From Sandaracinaceae bacterium (GTDB lineage Bacteria; Myxococcota_A; Polyangia; Polyangiales; Sandaracinaceae): a stretch of 64,000 bases of DNA. Under the pieces are notes generated by a model, which had not been told where the DNA came from, did not search any database, and was given only the letters and a program-made list of their open reading frames with translations. The first letter of the stretch is position 1. Each line of letters opens with the position of its first letter. Location: contig JAVJQK010000035.1 of assembly GCA_040218145.1 (NCBI GenBank), positions 124,001 through 188,000 on the forward strand. The letters run 5' to 3'. The translations under genes and the position numbers were made by a program. This document shows positions 44,977-53,044 of this stretch, in pieces.

Positions 44977-45758
44977 GCCCCAACGGATCGATGGACGCGC
45001 TCGTGGACGCCATCGCGCACCTCGAGCGTCCGCTCCTCGTGGCCCTCGACGTCGACGGAACGCTGGCGCCCATCGTGGAGGACCCCAGCCGGGCCAAGGT
45101 ACCCACCGCGACCGCGCGCACCCTGCGACACCTGCGCACGGTGGAGGGGCTGGAGCTGGCCCTCGTGACCGGGCGCGACGCGGGGCAGCTCGAGCGCATC
45201 GTCTCGATCCCGGGCGTCTGGCGGGTGGTGGAGCACGGCCGCGCGATCATCGCGCCGGGTGAGAAGCCCCGGGGCGTGGCCGTCGAGGCGGAGGATCGGC
45301 GCAAGCTCGCTCGCTTCAAGAGCTGGGCGCACGAGCACGCCGGCCCGCGCGGCGCGCACGTGGAGGAGAAGGACGCCTCCGTGGTCGTGCACGTCCGCAA
45401 GATGGCCAAGGACGATCCCGAGGGCGCCGACGCGGTCCTCGCCGAGGCGCGTGACGCGGCGGCCGAGCTCGGCCTCTGCGTCCGCGACGGTCGCGCGGTG
45501 GTCGAGGCGCAGCTCGAGCCCTTCGACAAGGGGGCGGCGCTGCGAGAGCTGATCGAGGCCGTCGGCGCGACCAGCGTGCTCTACGCGGGCGACGATCTGA
45601 CCGACGAGCCGGCCATCCGCGTGGCGGCCGCGCGCGGCATCGGCCTCTTCGTGCGCTCCGCCGAGCGCGAGCGCTTCGACGAGGCCACCGCGTCGCTCGA
45701 CGGCCCCGAGGGGGTCTCGGACCTGCTCGACGCGCTGCTCGCCAAGCTCAAGCCTTGA
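44973..45758 (+). CDS. otsB: trehalose-6-phosphate phosphatase OtsB
   Basis: The protein has 261 residues from ATG 44973. HAD-superfamily phosphatase: nucleophile Asp26 in ALDVDGTLAPI, and motif IV YAGDDLTDEPAI. It completes trehalose synthesis from trehalose 6-phosphate. The 3' end overlaps crcB on the other strand by 11 bp. Confidence 0.96.
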   Translation: MSPNGSMDALVDAIAHLERPLLVALDVDGTLAPIVEDPSRAKVPTATARTLRHLRTVEGLELALVTGRDAGQLERIVSIPGVWRVVEHGRAIIAPGEKPRGVAVEAEDRRKLARFKSWAHEHAGPRGAHVEEKDASVVVHVRKMAKDDPEGADAVLAEARDAAAELGLCVRDGRAVVEAQLEPFDKGAALRELIEAVGATSVLYAGDDLTDEPAIRVAAARGIGLFVRSAERERFDEATASLDGPEGVSDLLDALLAKLKP

Positions 45759-46128
45759 GCGAGCGCCCGAGCGCGACGCCGCCGAGCCCGGCCAGCACGC
45801 ACACGAGCACGGTCGCGCCCAGGTAGAGCCCCGCCCTCCCCCAGGCGCCCTGCTCGGCGAGCCGCAGCGTCTCGAGGTTGAACGACGAGTACGTGGTGAA
45901 GCCGCCCATCACCCCCGTCCCGATGACGAGCTTGGCCTGCACGCCGCCGATCTCGCGCTCCCCCGAGACCTCCATCACCACCCCGAGCAGGAACGAGCCG
46001 AGCACGTTCGCCGCGAGGGTCCCGAAGGGGAAGCCCGGCCCCAGCCACCGCAGCATGCCGACCGAGATGCCGTAGCGCATCGCGGTGCCCACCGCGCCCC
46101 CGAGGGCGATCAGCGCGACCTTGATCAT
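45748..46128 (-). CDS. crcB: fluoride channel CrcB/FluC
   Basis: The protein has 126 residues and four membrane helices, the usual CrcB size. Signature residues: GGAVGTAMRYG at the N-terminus, ANVLGSFLLG, and GGFTTYSSF, the fluoride pore phenylalanine/serine track. It exports fluoride as a dual-topology dimer. No fluoride riboswitch is apparent in the ~110 bp between it and the divergent SDR gene. Confidence 0.96.
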   Translation of the reverse strand: MIKVALIALGGAVGTAMRYGISVGMLRWLGPGFPFGTLAANVLGSFLLGVVMEVSGEREIGGVQAKLVIGTGVMGGFTTYSSFNLETLRLAEQGAWGRAGLYLGATVLVCVLAGLGGVALGRSLKA

Positions 46129-46245
46129 CCCGGCCGAGGATCCCCCGCCGAGGCGTCGCGGCGCAACATCCCGGGAGGTGCGATCCGTCACGGCTCGGGC
46201 CGGTCGGAGTCCCCTAGCGTGCGGGCTCTGGAGGTAGTGGAAACC

Positions 46246-47157
46246 ATGAGCGAGATCTCTTTCGACGGACGAGTGGCCATCGTGACCGGCGCGGGCGGAG
46301 GCCTCGGCCGCAGCCACGCCCTCTTCCTCGCGTCGCGCGGGGCCAAGGTGGTCGTCAACGACCTGGGCGGCTCCGTCGACGGCAAGGGCTCCGACGAGGC
46401 GGCGGCGCAGAAGGTCGTCGACGAGATCGCGGCCGCGGGCGGCGAGGCCGTCGCGAGCTTCGACGGCGTGGACACCGCGGAGGGCGGCGAGAAGATCGTC
46501 AAGACCGCGCTCGACGCGTTCGGCAAGGTCGACGTCGTCATCAACAACGCCGGCATCCTCCGCGACGTCAGCTTCCACAAGATGACGCACGACCAGTGGG
46601 ACGCGGTCATGAACGTGCATCTGAACGGCACGTACTACGTCTCCAAGGCCGCGTGGAACCACATGCGCGAGGCTGGCTACGGGCGCATCGTCAACACGAC
46701 GAGCGCGGCCGGCCTCTACGGCAACTTCGGCCAGGCCAACTACGCCGCGGCCAAGCTCGGCATCGTCGGGCTCAGCAAGACGCTCGCGCAGGAGGGCCAC
46801 AAGAAGGGCATCCGCTGCAACGTCATCGCCCCGGTCGCGCGCAGCCGCATGACCGAGACCATCCTCGACGAGGCGACGCTCTCCAAGCTCGAGCCGAAGC
46901 TCGTGACCCCGCTCGTGGCGTACCTCGCGAGCGAGCGCTGCGACGACAACGGTCAGGTCTACGCCGTGGGCGGCGGGTACGTCTCGCGCGTGGCGGTGGT
47001 CGAGGGCTCGGGCACCTTCTTCGGCGGCGGCGACCTCACCCCCGAGCAGGTCGCGGAGAGCTGGGCGCACATCAACGACCTCGAGGGCGCCAAGCCCTTC
47101 GCCAACGCCATGGAGGCCGTGCAGGTCGCCCTCGCGAAGGCGACCGGCAAGGCCTGA
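46246..47157 (+). CDS. short-chain dehydrogenase, HSD17B4-like
   Basis: The protein has 303 residues from ATG 46246. The Rossmann motif is TGAGGGLGRSHAL, with NDLGGSVDGKG (NAD-type acidic residue after strand 2), NNAG 100-103, and the catalytic triad Ser153, Tyr166, Lys170. The long NDLGG insertion and the C-terminal region resemble the dehydrogenase part of peroxisomal multifunctional enzyme type 2. A role in beta-oxidation-like (3R)-hydroxyacyl-CoA oxidation is inferred. The gene is followed after three bases by the DUF4291 gene. Confidence 0.9.
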   Translation: MSEISFDGRVAIVTGAGGGLGRSHALFLASRGAKVVVNDLGGSVDGKGSDEAAAQKVVDEIAAAGGEAVASFDGVDTAEGGEKIVKTALDAFGKVDVVINNAGILRDVSFHKMTHDQWDAVMNVHLNGTYYVSKAAWNHMREAGYGRIVNTTSAAGLYGNFGQANYAAAKLGIVGLSKTLAQEGHKKGIRCNVIAPVARSRMTETILDEATLSKLEPKLVTPLVAYLASERCDDNGQVYAVGGGYVSRVAVVEGSGTFFGGGDLTPEQVAESWAHINDLEGAKPFANAMEAVQVALAKATGKA

Positions 47158-47160
47158 CCA

Positions 47161-47811
47161 ATGCTGCCCACCGCGCCTTACGCCGCCCAGTCGGCGCGGT
47201 GGCCAGCCCGCGGCAAGCACATATTGGCCCACCACGACGACGAGACGATCGTCGTCTACCAGGCCTATCGACCGGAGATCGGCGAGTGGGCGATCGCGAA
47301 CGGGCGGCTCGGCGGCCCCGCGTTCAGCGTCGAGCGGATGAGCTGGATCAAGCCGAACTTCCTCTGGATGATGTTCCGCTCGGGCTGGGGCACGAAGGAA
47401 GACCAGGAGGTCACGCTCGGGCTGCGGCTCGGGCGCGACTTCTTCGACGCGCTCCTCGCGGACGCGGTGGCGTCGACGTACCGCGCGTCGGGCTGCGAGA
47501 GCCAGGTCGCGTGGAAGCGGGCCATGAAGCGCTCCGACGTGCGGCTCCAGTGGGATCCGGACCACGGGCCCGGCGGCGAGAAGCTCGAGCGGCGCGCCGT
47601 GCAGCTCGGCCTCCGCGGCGAGGCCCTGCGGCGAATGGTCGAAGACGAGACGCGCGAGGTGCTCGACATGCGCCCGCTCGTCGACGCGGAGCGAGCGCGC
47701 CTGCGACAGGAGGGCCGGGACGCGGTGCAGACGCCGCTGGAGACGACGTATCAGCCTCGCGACCCGGACGCGGCCGCGAACGTCCGCCTCGATCCACCGC
47801 CCTCGCCCTGA
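47161..47811 (+). CDS. DUF4291 family protein
   Basis: The protein has 216 residues. The family signature is intact: VYQAYRPEIGEWAIANGRLG, FSVERMSWIKPNFLWMMFRS and GWGTKEDQEVTLGLRL. DUF4291 proteins are cytoplasmic and of unknown function. Probably co-transcribed with the SDR gene. Confidence 0.92.
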   Translation: MLPTAPYAAQSARWPARGKHILAHHDDETIVVYQAYRPEIGEWAIANGRLGGPAFSVERMSWIKPNFLWMMFRSGWGTKEDQEVTLGLRLGRDFFDALLADAVASTYRASGCESQVAWKRAMKRSDVRLQWDPDHGPGGEKLERRAVQLGLRGEALRRMVEDETREVLDMRPLVDAERARLRQEGRDAVQTPLETTYQPRDPDAAANVRLDPPPSP

Positions 47812-47852
47812 TGGCTGGTCTTTGAACGGCGGTGCTGTATCCTCGCGCCCCC

Positions 47853-49913
47853 ATGGCCAAACGGGCATCGGCGCGACGCAGCCGGCCGCGCCGATCGGCG
47901 CAGCCCAAGCTCGAGGGGCGAACACTCCGGATCGGGGACGACCGGGTGCCGCTCTATTCGGGGGCGATGCACTACTGGCGCCTCGAGCGCGACGCGTGGC
48001 GCGCGGGGCTCGAGCAGCTGCGCGACCTCGGCCTGCCCATCGTGGAGACCTACGTGCCCTGGCAGGTGCACGAGGTGGCGCCGGGCGAGTACGACTTCGG
48101 CACCACCGACCCGCGCAAGGACGTGGGGGCGTTCGTCGATCTCGCGCAGGAGATCGGGCTCTACGTCTTCGCCCGGCCGGGCCCCCACATCAACGCCGAG
48201 ATGACCTACTTCGGCCTCCCCGAGCGGGTGGTCTACGACCGCGCGTGTCAGGCGCGATCCCCGCGGCAGAGCCCCGTGCTCCAGGGCTTCCCGCCGCGCA
48301 TGTTCCCGGTGCCCTCGTACGCGAGCCGGACGTTCCTCGAGGAGGTCGGCCGGTGGTACGACGCGGTGGGCGAGGTGCTGGCCCCGCGGCTCTGGCCCGT
48401 CGGGTCGATCGTGCTGCTCCAGGTCGACAACGAAGCGTCCTACTACTTCCGCGACGCCACCTACGACCAGGACTACCACCCGGACGCGGTCGCGGACTGG
48501 AAGAAGTTCCTCGAGAAGCGGCACGGCAACCTCGCGAAGACCGCCGACGCGCATCGCAAGCGCTACGAGCGCTGGGAGGACGCGGCGCCGCCCGAGCGCT
48601 TCCGGGCCGAGAACCCCGATGAGCTCGTGCAGCACCTCGACTGGGCGACCTTCCGCGAGGAGCTGATCACGACCTCGATCGGCCGCATGAAGCGGCGGCT
48701 GCACAAGGCGGGGCTCAAGGGCCCGGTCACCGTGCACAACTTCCCGCTCGGCGATCAGGGCGTGCCGATGAGCTCCACCGGGCTCGAGTCGGTCGTCGAC
48801 CTGGTCGGCTTCGACTACTACCACGCGCGCCGCGAGTTCCGGACGGTCAAGCGGCGCACGCTCTACCTCGCGGGCACTCACCCCGTGCCGTACGCGCCGG
48901 AGCTCGGCATCGGCGCGCCCGCGTGGTTCACGCCGCTGTCGAACGACGACTCGCTCTTCACGCTGATGGTCGCGCTCGCCTACGGGCTCCGCGGCTTCAA
49001 CCTCTACATGGCCGTCGACCGCGACCGCTGGTACGGCGCGCCGATCGACAGCCGGGGCAACCCGCGCGTGGACGCCGGCGGTTGGAAGCACCTGCTCGGC
49101 AAGCTGCACGAGACCGGCTTCCACGCGCTCTCGCGGCGAGCCGAGGTCGCGCTGATGATGCCGCGCGAGTACGGCCGATTGTCGAAGGCGACGCACCTGC
49201 TCGGCTTCTTCAGCCCCACCGTGCTCGAGGCGGTGGGCGGCAACCCGGTCGAGGGCTGCCGCGAGGACACCTTCGGCTTCGAGGGCCCCATCCAGGTGCT
49301 GTGGTGGAAGATGGTCGCGCGCTTCGCCGACGCCCTGACCGCGGCTGGGGTTCCGTACGTCTACGTCGACGGCGACACGCCGATCGAGCGACTCGAGGGG
49401 CTGCGCGTGCTGGTCACGCCGTCGTTCGAGATCTGCGATCCGGCCCGGTGGAAGCGCCTGACCCAGCTCGCCGAGGACGGCTGCACGGTCGTCTACGGGC
49501 CGACGATGCCGAGCCTGGATCTCGCCGCGCGGCGAAAGCTCTTCGAGGTCCCGCGGGGCGGTCGGCGCGTGCTGATCGACACCGACGCGGACGCGACGGA
49601 GATCGTCGGCGAGCTCGCGCGCGAGCTGTCCTTGCGCAAGCCCTTCCGCGCGCACCCCGCGCCGGTGGAGACCTGCGTGCACGAGGACGCCTCGGGGGCG
49701 CGGGTGCTGTTCGTGATCCATCCCGGCAAGGAGCCCGTCGAGGCGCGCGTCGAGGTCCCCGCCGCGACGGCGTTCGAGGACCTGATGACGGGCGAGCGCT
49801 TCGCGGGCACGGGCGAGGTGACCATCCCGATGAAGCGCTTCAGCTGCCGCATGCTCTCGGTGGAGGGGGCGGCGGGCGAAGGCGCGGGGGACAGCTCGGC
49901 GGTGGCCTCGTGA
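47853..49913 (+). CDS. GH35-type beta-galactosidase-like enzyme
   Basis: The protein has 686 residues from ATG 47853. The N-terminal (beta/alpha)8 domain follows GH35: YSGAMHYWRLERDAWRAGL, ETYVPWQVHE, FARPGPHINAE, acid/base Glu194 in LQVDNEASYY, and probable nucleophile Glu350 in YAPELG. No signal peptide, so it is intracellular, unlike many GH35 enzymes. The C-terminal ~300 residues include a flavodoxin-like/trimerisation-type segment (PYVYVDGDTPIERLEGLRVLV). Its stop overlaps the start of the next gene (GTGA), implying a joint function. Substrate specificity cannot be assigned. Confidence 0.87.
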   Translation: MAKRASARRSRPRRSAQPKLEGRTLRIGDDRVPLYSGAMHYWRLERDAWRAGLEQLRDLGLPIVETYVPWQVHEVAPGEYDFGTTDPRKDVGAFVDLAQEIGLYVFARPGPHINAEMTYFGLPERVVYDRACQARSPRQSPVLQGFPPRMFPVPSYASRTFLEEVGRWYDAVGEVLAPRLWPVGSIVLLQVDNEASYYFRDATYDQDYHPDAVADWKKFLEKRHGNLAKTADAHRKRYERWEDAAPPERFRAENPDELVQHLDWATFREELITTSIGRMKRRLHKAGLKGPVTVHNFPLGDQGVPMSSTGLESVVDLVGFDYYHARREFRTVKRRTLYLAGTHPVPYAPELGIGAPAWFTPLSNDDSLFTLMVALAYGLRGFNLYMAVDRDRWYGAPIDSRGNPRVDAGGWKHLLGKLHETGFHALSRRAEVALMMPREYGRLSKATHLLGFFSPTVLEAVGGNPVEGCREDTFGFEGPIQVLWWKMVARFADALTAAGVPYVYVDGDTPIERLEGLRVLVTPSFEICDPARWKRLTQLAEDGCTVVYGPTMPSLDLAARRKLFEVPRGGRRVLIDTDADATEIVGELARELSLRKPFRAHPAPVETCVHEDASGARVLFVIHPGKEPVEARVEVPAATAFEDLMTGERFAGTGEVTIPMKRFSCRMLSVEGAAGEGAGDSSAVAS

Positions 49914-50974
49914 TCAGCGAGAACCTGCGCTTCGAGGGGTTCGACTCGCGCTCGTGGACGAACCTGATCTCGCTCTTCGCGCCGAACGTGCCGGCCCGCA
50001 TGGCGTCCGACGCCGCGGCGAGCGACGCGCCCGAGCTCGAGGCGCAGCCGGACGCCAAGGAGAAGGCGGACGGGGCGCTGGTGGTGGTGCTCGACGACCG
50101 CGAGCGTGTGCTGAAGGCGCTCCACACCGTGCGCGGGCGCATCAAGGGCCTCGAATATCCCGGGCACGACGCCTTGCCCCAGCTCGCGGAGCGATGGCGC
50201 GCGGCGCAGGTCTACGTGCTGCGCGAGGGGGTCATCGAGGAGATCGGCGAGCGGCTCGCGAAGCGCATCGAGCGGGGCGAGGACTACGTGTCCCAGCTGC
50301 TCGTCGTGGCGCGCACGATCCGCGAGATGAACGAGGCGGGGCTGCTCCACACCTGGCCCCGGCCGATGGCCTCGGTCCCGATCCCCACCATCGGCATGGT
50401 CCGGCGCGCGCTCGACACCGTGCTGCCCGACGAGCGGGCGATGGTGCTGGTGGTCTGGAACGGCGCGGCGCCCTGGACGGGCATGGCGCTCCGTCGGCGG
50501 GGCGGGAACATCGATCTCGTCGCGGGTCCGGATCTGATCGCGCGCTGGAGCGGACCGCTGGGCGGCGACTGGCGACGCGACTACCGGGTGATCAGCGACG
50601 CGGTCGCGCGCGCGGTCGCGCCGGTCCACCTCGGAGTGTTCACGGATCTCTCGACGCTGCGGCGGCTGCTGCGGACCTTCGAGCCCGGGGCGTGGACACG
50701 CGCGGTCGCGGTGCGGGACGTGATCGTGCACCCGACGCCTCCCTACGTGGCGGTCGCGCTTGGCGCGGACGCGGTGCGCGCGGCGGCGAAGGAGTCGGCC
50801 CGCTGGCTCGGCGGCATCGACGCGCTCAGCCAGCTGGCGCCGCTCGCGCGCTACGTGCGCGGCCGCGTGGCCGAGGTGGCGTCCGTGTCGGCGACCCTGG
50901 GCTTCGACCCGCTCCAGGTGCTCGCGCTGTGGCTCCGCCGCGCGGAGACCGAAGAGCCGCCGCCCGAGAGCTAG
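49910..50974 (+). CDS. unrecognised protein coupled to the GH35 gene
   Basis: The protein has 354 residues from GTG 49910, overlapping the GH35 stop by four bases. I do not recognise a family. The N-terminus (SENLRFEGFDSRSWTNLISL) precedes an acidic segment; residues ~60-140 are helical; 155-200 hold a beta-strand pair (MVLVVWNGAAPWTGMALRRRGG) and 240-290 another (PYVAVALGADAV). Cytoplasmic by lack of signal or membrane segments. The strict coupling to a glycosidase gene suggests a partner or regulator. Confidence 0.75.
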   Translation: MISENLRFEGFDSRSWTNLISLFAPNVPARMASDAAASDAPELEAQPDAKEKADGALVVVLDDRERVLKALHTVRGRIKGLEYPGHDALPQLAERWRAAQVYVLREGVIEEIGERLAKRIERGEDYVSQLLVVARTIREMNEAGLLHTWPRPMASVPIPTIGMVRRALDTVLPDERAMVLVVWNGAAPWTGMALRRRGGNIDLVAGPDLIARWSGPLGGDWRRDYRVISDAVARAVAPVHLGVFTDLSTLRRLLRTFEPGAWTRAVAVRDVIVHPTPPYVAVALGADAVRAAAKESARWLGGIDALSQLAPLARYVRGRVAEVASVSATLGFDPLQVLALWLRRAETEEPPPES

Positions 50975-50982
50975 TCCCGAAT

Positions 50983-50999
50983 CAAGCGCTTCGCGCTTG
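50983..50999. terminator. 7-bp perfect hairpin
   Basis: CAAGCGC pairs with GCGCTTG around a TTC loop, nine bases after the stop codon of the unrecognised gene. First of four hairpins in this gap. Confidence 0.6.
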
Positions 51000-51022
51000 C
51001 TCCGAACCTAGCAATTCTAGTC

Positions 51023-51045
51023 AGGGGCTTTTCGCAAAAGCCCCT
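51023..51045. terminator. 10-bp perfect hairpin, terminator-like
   Basis: AGGGGCTTTT pairs perfectly with AAAAGCCCCT around a CGC loop. The stem contains a T4/A4 track next to the loop, and no T-run follows. A strong stem between convergent genes, suited to stop transcripts from both sides. Confidence 0.75.
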
Positions 51046-51051
51046 CGCTGC

Positions 51052-51066
51052 GGCGGCAAAGCCGCC
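51052..51066. terminator. 6-bp GC hairpin
   Basis: GGCGGC pairs with GCCGCC around an AAA loop, seven bases after the previous hairpin. Confidence 0.6.
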
Positions 51067-51103
51067 TTCGCTTCACCCGAAAACGACGCGCCTGCAGCGC
51101 TTC

Positions 51104-51153
51104 TAGCCCCAAATACAGGCGCATCGTGGGACGAGGCGCTGGATTTGGGGCTA
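51104..51153. repeat. 11-bp inverted repeat spanning a stop codon
   Basis: TAGCCCCAAAT (51104-51114) is perfectly inverted as ATTTGGGGCTA (51143-51153) with a 28-bp spacer. The right arm contains the stop codon of the DUF5063 gene. The spacer itself is GC-rich. Confidence 0.7.
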
Positions 51154-51600
51154 GCCACAGGCGCGATGCAGGGCGCGCAGGGCGCTGACCGCGTGGCGCC
51201 CCCAATGCTGGTCGAACGAGGTCCGCCACTCCCAGACCGCGGCCGCCTCGTGCCCGGCGTCGAAGAGGGACAGCCCTCGCTTCAGATCGAGGTGGATGTC
51301 GAGGAAGTCGTCCGTCAGCGATCCCGCCCCCACCTCGGTCGGCTCGAGCGGGTCGAAGTTCTCGTAGTAGTACTCGACCGGTTCGAGGCCGGACCATGTC
51401 TTCAGGCGGGCGCGCGGCGGGGGATCGAGGTCGAGTCCGTTCGGGCCGGGCTCGAGGTCGCAGGCGGCCGCGTACAACCGGGCGAGGAGTCGACGCGCGT
51501 CCGAGAGGCGACTCGCCGCCGTGGCCGGCGCGTCGGCCTCGACGAGCTCACAGAAGGCGCGCGCCGCCTCCGCGAAGGACGAGACCTCGGCGTGGTTCAT
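51151..51600 (-). CDS. DUF5063 family protein
   Basis: The protein has 149 residues from ATG 51600; the longer frame upstream is Arg/Pro-rich shadow. Family features: AEAARAFCELVE at the N-terminus, LKTWSGLEPVEYYYENFDPL, DDFLDIHLDLKRGLSLFD, and WEWRTSFDQHWGRHAVSALRALH near the end. Function unknown. The gene stands alone between hairpins and the OPT operon. Confidence 0.85.
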   Translation of the reverse strand: MNHAEVSSFAEAARAFCELVEADAPATAASRLSDARRLLARLYAAACDLEPGPNGLDLDPPPRARLKTWSGLEPVEYYYENFDPLEPTEVGAGSLTDDFLDIHLDLKRGLSLFDAGHEAAAVWEWRTSFDQHWGRHAVSALRALHRACG

Positions 51601-51653
51601 GGCAACACGAGCTGACAACAAGTCAACAAGTAAACACCGTCCCTGGAGGTCCC

Positions 51654-52058
51654 CTATTCGGGGAGATCGGGGGGCGCGGAGAGGCGGGCGGCGCAGCGGC
51701 CTTCGTGGCAGAGGCAGGCGCCTCCGCAGTCGAGGGTGCCGTACTGGCAGTCCGCGGTGCACATGGTGTCGGTGCAGTCGGGGCCGTTGGAGGCGGCGAC
51801 GCACGCGGCGGCGTGGCAGCAGCCGGCCGGGACGCAGTCGGCGTCGGTCTCGCAGGCGTCGTCGCCGATGACGAGCTCGGGAGCGGCGCCCTGCGGATCG
51901 GGGTCGGCTTCGCCGTGGACGTCGTCGCCCGGCGCGGGGTCCTCACCGCCCTGATCGGTGTCGAGGAGAATGGGCTCCTCGGCCGGCGCGTCGTCTCCCC
52001 CGCAGGCGGCGAGGGAGAGCGCCAGCGCGAGGATCGTGATGGCGAGTCGGAGGCTCAT
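51654..52058 (-). CDS. Cys-rich lipoprotein of the OPT operon
   Basis: The protein has 134 residues from ATG 52058, which overlaps the previous stop (ATGA). Lipobox SLAAC. An acidic, Asp/Pro-rich spacer is followed by a compact module of about 12 Cys residues (CETDADCVPAGCCHAAACV; CTDTMCTADCQYGTLDCGGACLC). The knot-like module resembles eukaryote-like Cys-rich inhibitors or metal-binding domains; I cannot name it. Third gene of the OPT operon. Confidence 0.78.
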   Translation of the reverse strand: MSLRLAITILALALSLAACGGDDAPAEEPILLDTDQGGEDPAPGDDVHGEADPDPQGAAPELVIGDDACETDADCVPAGCCHAAACVAASNGPDCTDTMCTADCQYGTLDCGGACLCHEGRCAARLSAPPDLPE

Positions 52059-53044
52059 GACGGGGCTCCCTTCGCCGCTTCCTCGACGACCCGGTCGAGC
52101 ACGGCGTGGGCCTCGGTGAGGCTGTCCGCGGCGCTCTTCATGGAGTCCCGCGCCTCCGGGAAGTGCGCGTCGACGAGCGCGGACCAGGCGCGGTTGACGC
52201 TCCGCTCGGCGCTCGAGAACGGGCCGAAGATCTCGGCGAACGCGCCCATGCCGTACTTCACCTGGACCCTGGGCGCGCTGTCGACGATGGGCTCGAACTT
52301 GGTCAGCTGGAGCTCCTCGATGGCCTCCTTGATCCGCGCGAGCTCCTTCGCCGGGGGGCGCTCGGTGTCCGAGGCCTCCATCTGCGCGGCGAGCTGGCCG
52401 ATCTCTTCCCGGAGGCCGTCGAGCAGGTGGCCGAGGTCCCTCGCCTGGCCCTTCCCGTCCGAGGGCCCCTCCTCGCTGGCCTCGCGCTTGACCGCGACGC
52501 GTCCGAGGACCGCGCCGAGCACGACGAGCGCGAGCCCGAGCAGGAAGAAGAGGCCGCTGTCGGCGAACCACTCGCCCACGCGCGCCTCGGGAGGGATCGG
52601 GCGGAGCACCGCGGCCGCGGCCGCCGGCTCGATGCGCGCCTCGAGGGCGTCCAGCCACGCCGCGCGCAACTCCGCGAGCTCGGATGGAAGGTCCGCCTCG
52701 GCCGCCCGCAGCTCCGCGAGACGCTCGCGCTCGGAGCCGACGATGATCCCCTCCTCGCGCGACTCCTGCTGACGCCCGGCGCACGCCTGCGCGATGCGCT
52801 CCTCGACGCTCGCGAGCCCGCCTTCGGTCTGCGTCTCGCCGTAGGCGCAGCCGTCGGCGATGGGGCGCCCCGCCTCCTCGCGCTCGGCGCAGTAGGCCGT
52901 GAACGCCGCCTGCTCGTCTTGCTGCAGGAACTGCGCGCGGCCGCGCGCGGTCAGCTGCTCGTGCATGGTGGGAGAGAGACGCGCGCCATACGCCGCGCTG
53001 ATGGCGACGCCGACGGCGAGGATGAGGATGCCGAGCTGCTTCAT
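52055..53044 (-). CDS. two-TM membrane protein with cytoplasmic coiled coil
   Basis: The protein has 329 residues from ATG 53044, overlapping the OPT stop by four bases. N-terminal membrane anchor or signal (4-20), a periplasmic helical region with two Cys pairs, a second membrane helix (163-185), then a cytoplasmic helical coiled-coil region (200-325) containing RDLGHLLDGLREEIGQLAAQ and KYGMGAFAEIFGPFSSAERS. Not recognised. Coupled translation with an OPT transporter suggests an accessory or regulatory subunit. Confidence 0.78.
   Translation of the reverse strand: MKQLGILILAVGVAISAAYGARLSPTMHEQLTARGRAQFLQQDEQAAFTAYCAEREEAGRPIADGCAYGETQTEGGLASVEERIAQACAGRQQESREEGIIVGSERERLAELRAAEADLPSELAELRAAWLDALEARIEPAAAAAVLRPIPPEARVGEWFADSGLFFLLGLALVVLGAVLGRVAVKREASEEGPSDGKGQARDLGHLLDGLREEIGQLAAQMEASDTERPPAKELARIKEAIEELQLTKFEPIVDSAPRVQVKYGMGAFAEIFGPFSSAERSVNRAWSALVDAHFPEARDSMKSAADSLTEAHAVLDRVVEEAAKGAPS

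Noticed and set aside
45748-46245. Fluoride riboswitch upstream of crcB
   Set aside because: The short divergent gap shows no convincing conserved fold by eye; a covariance-model search would decide.
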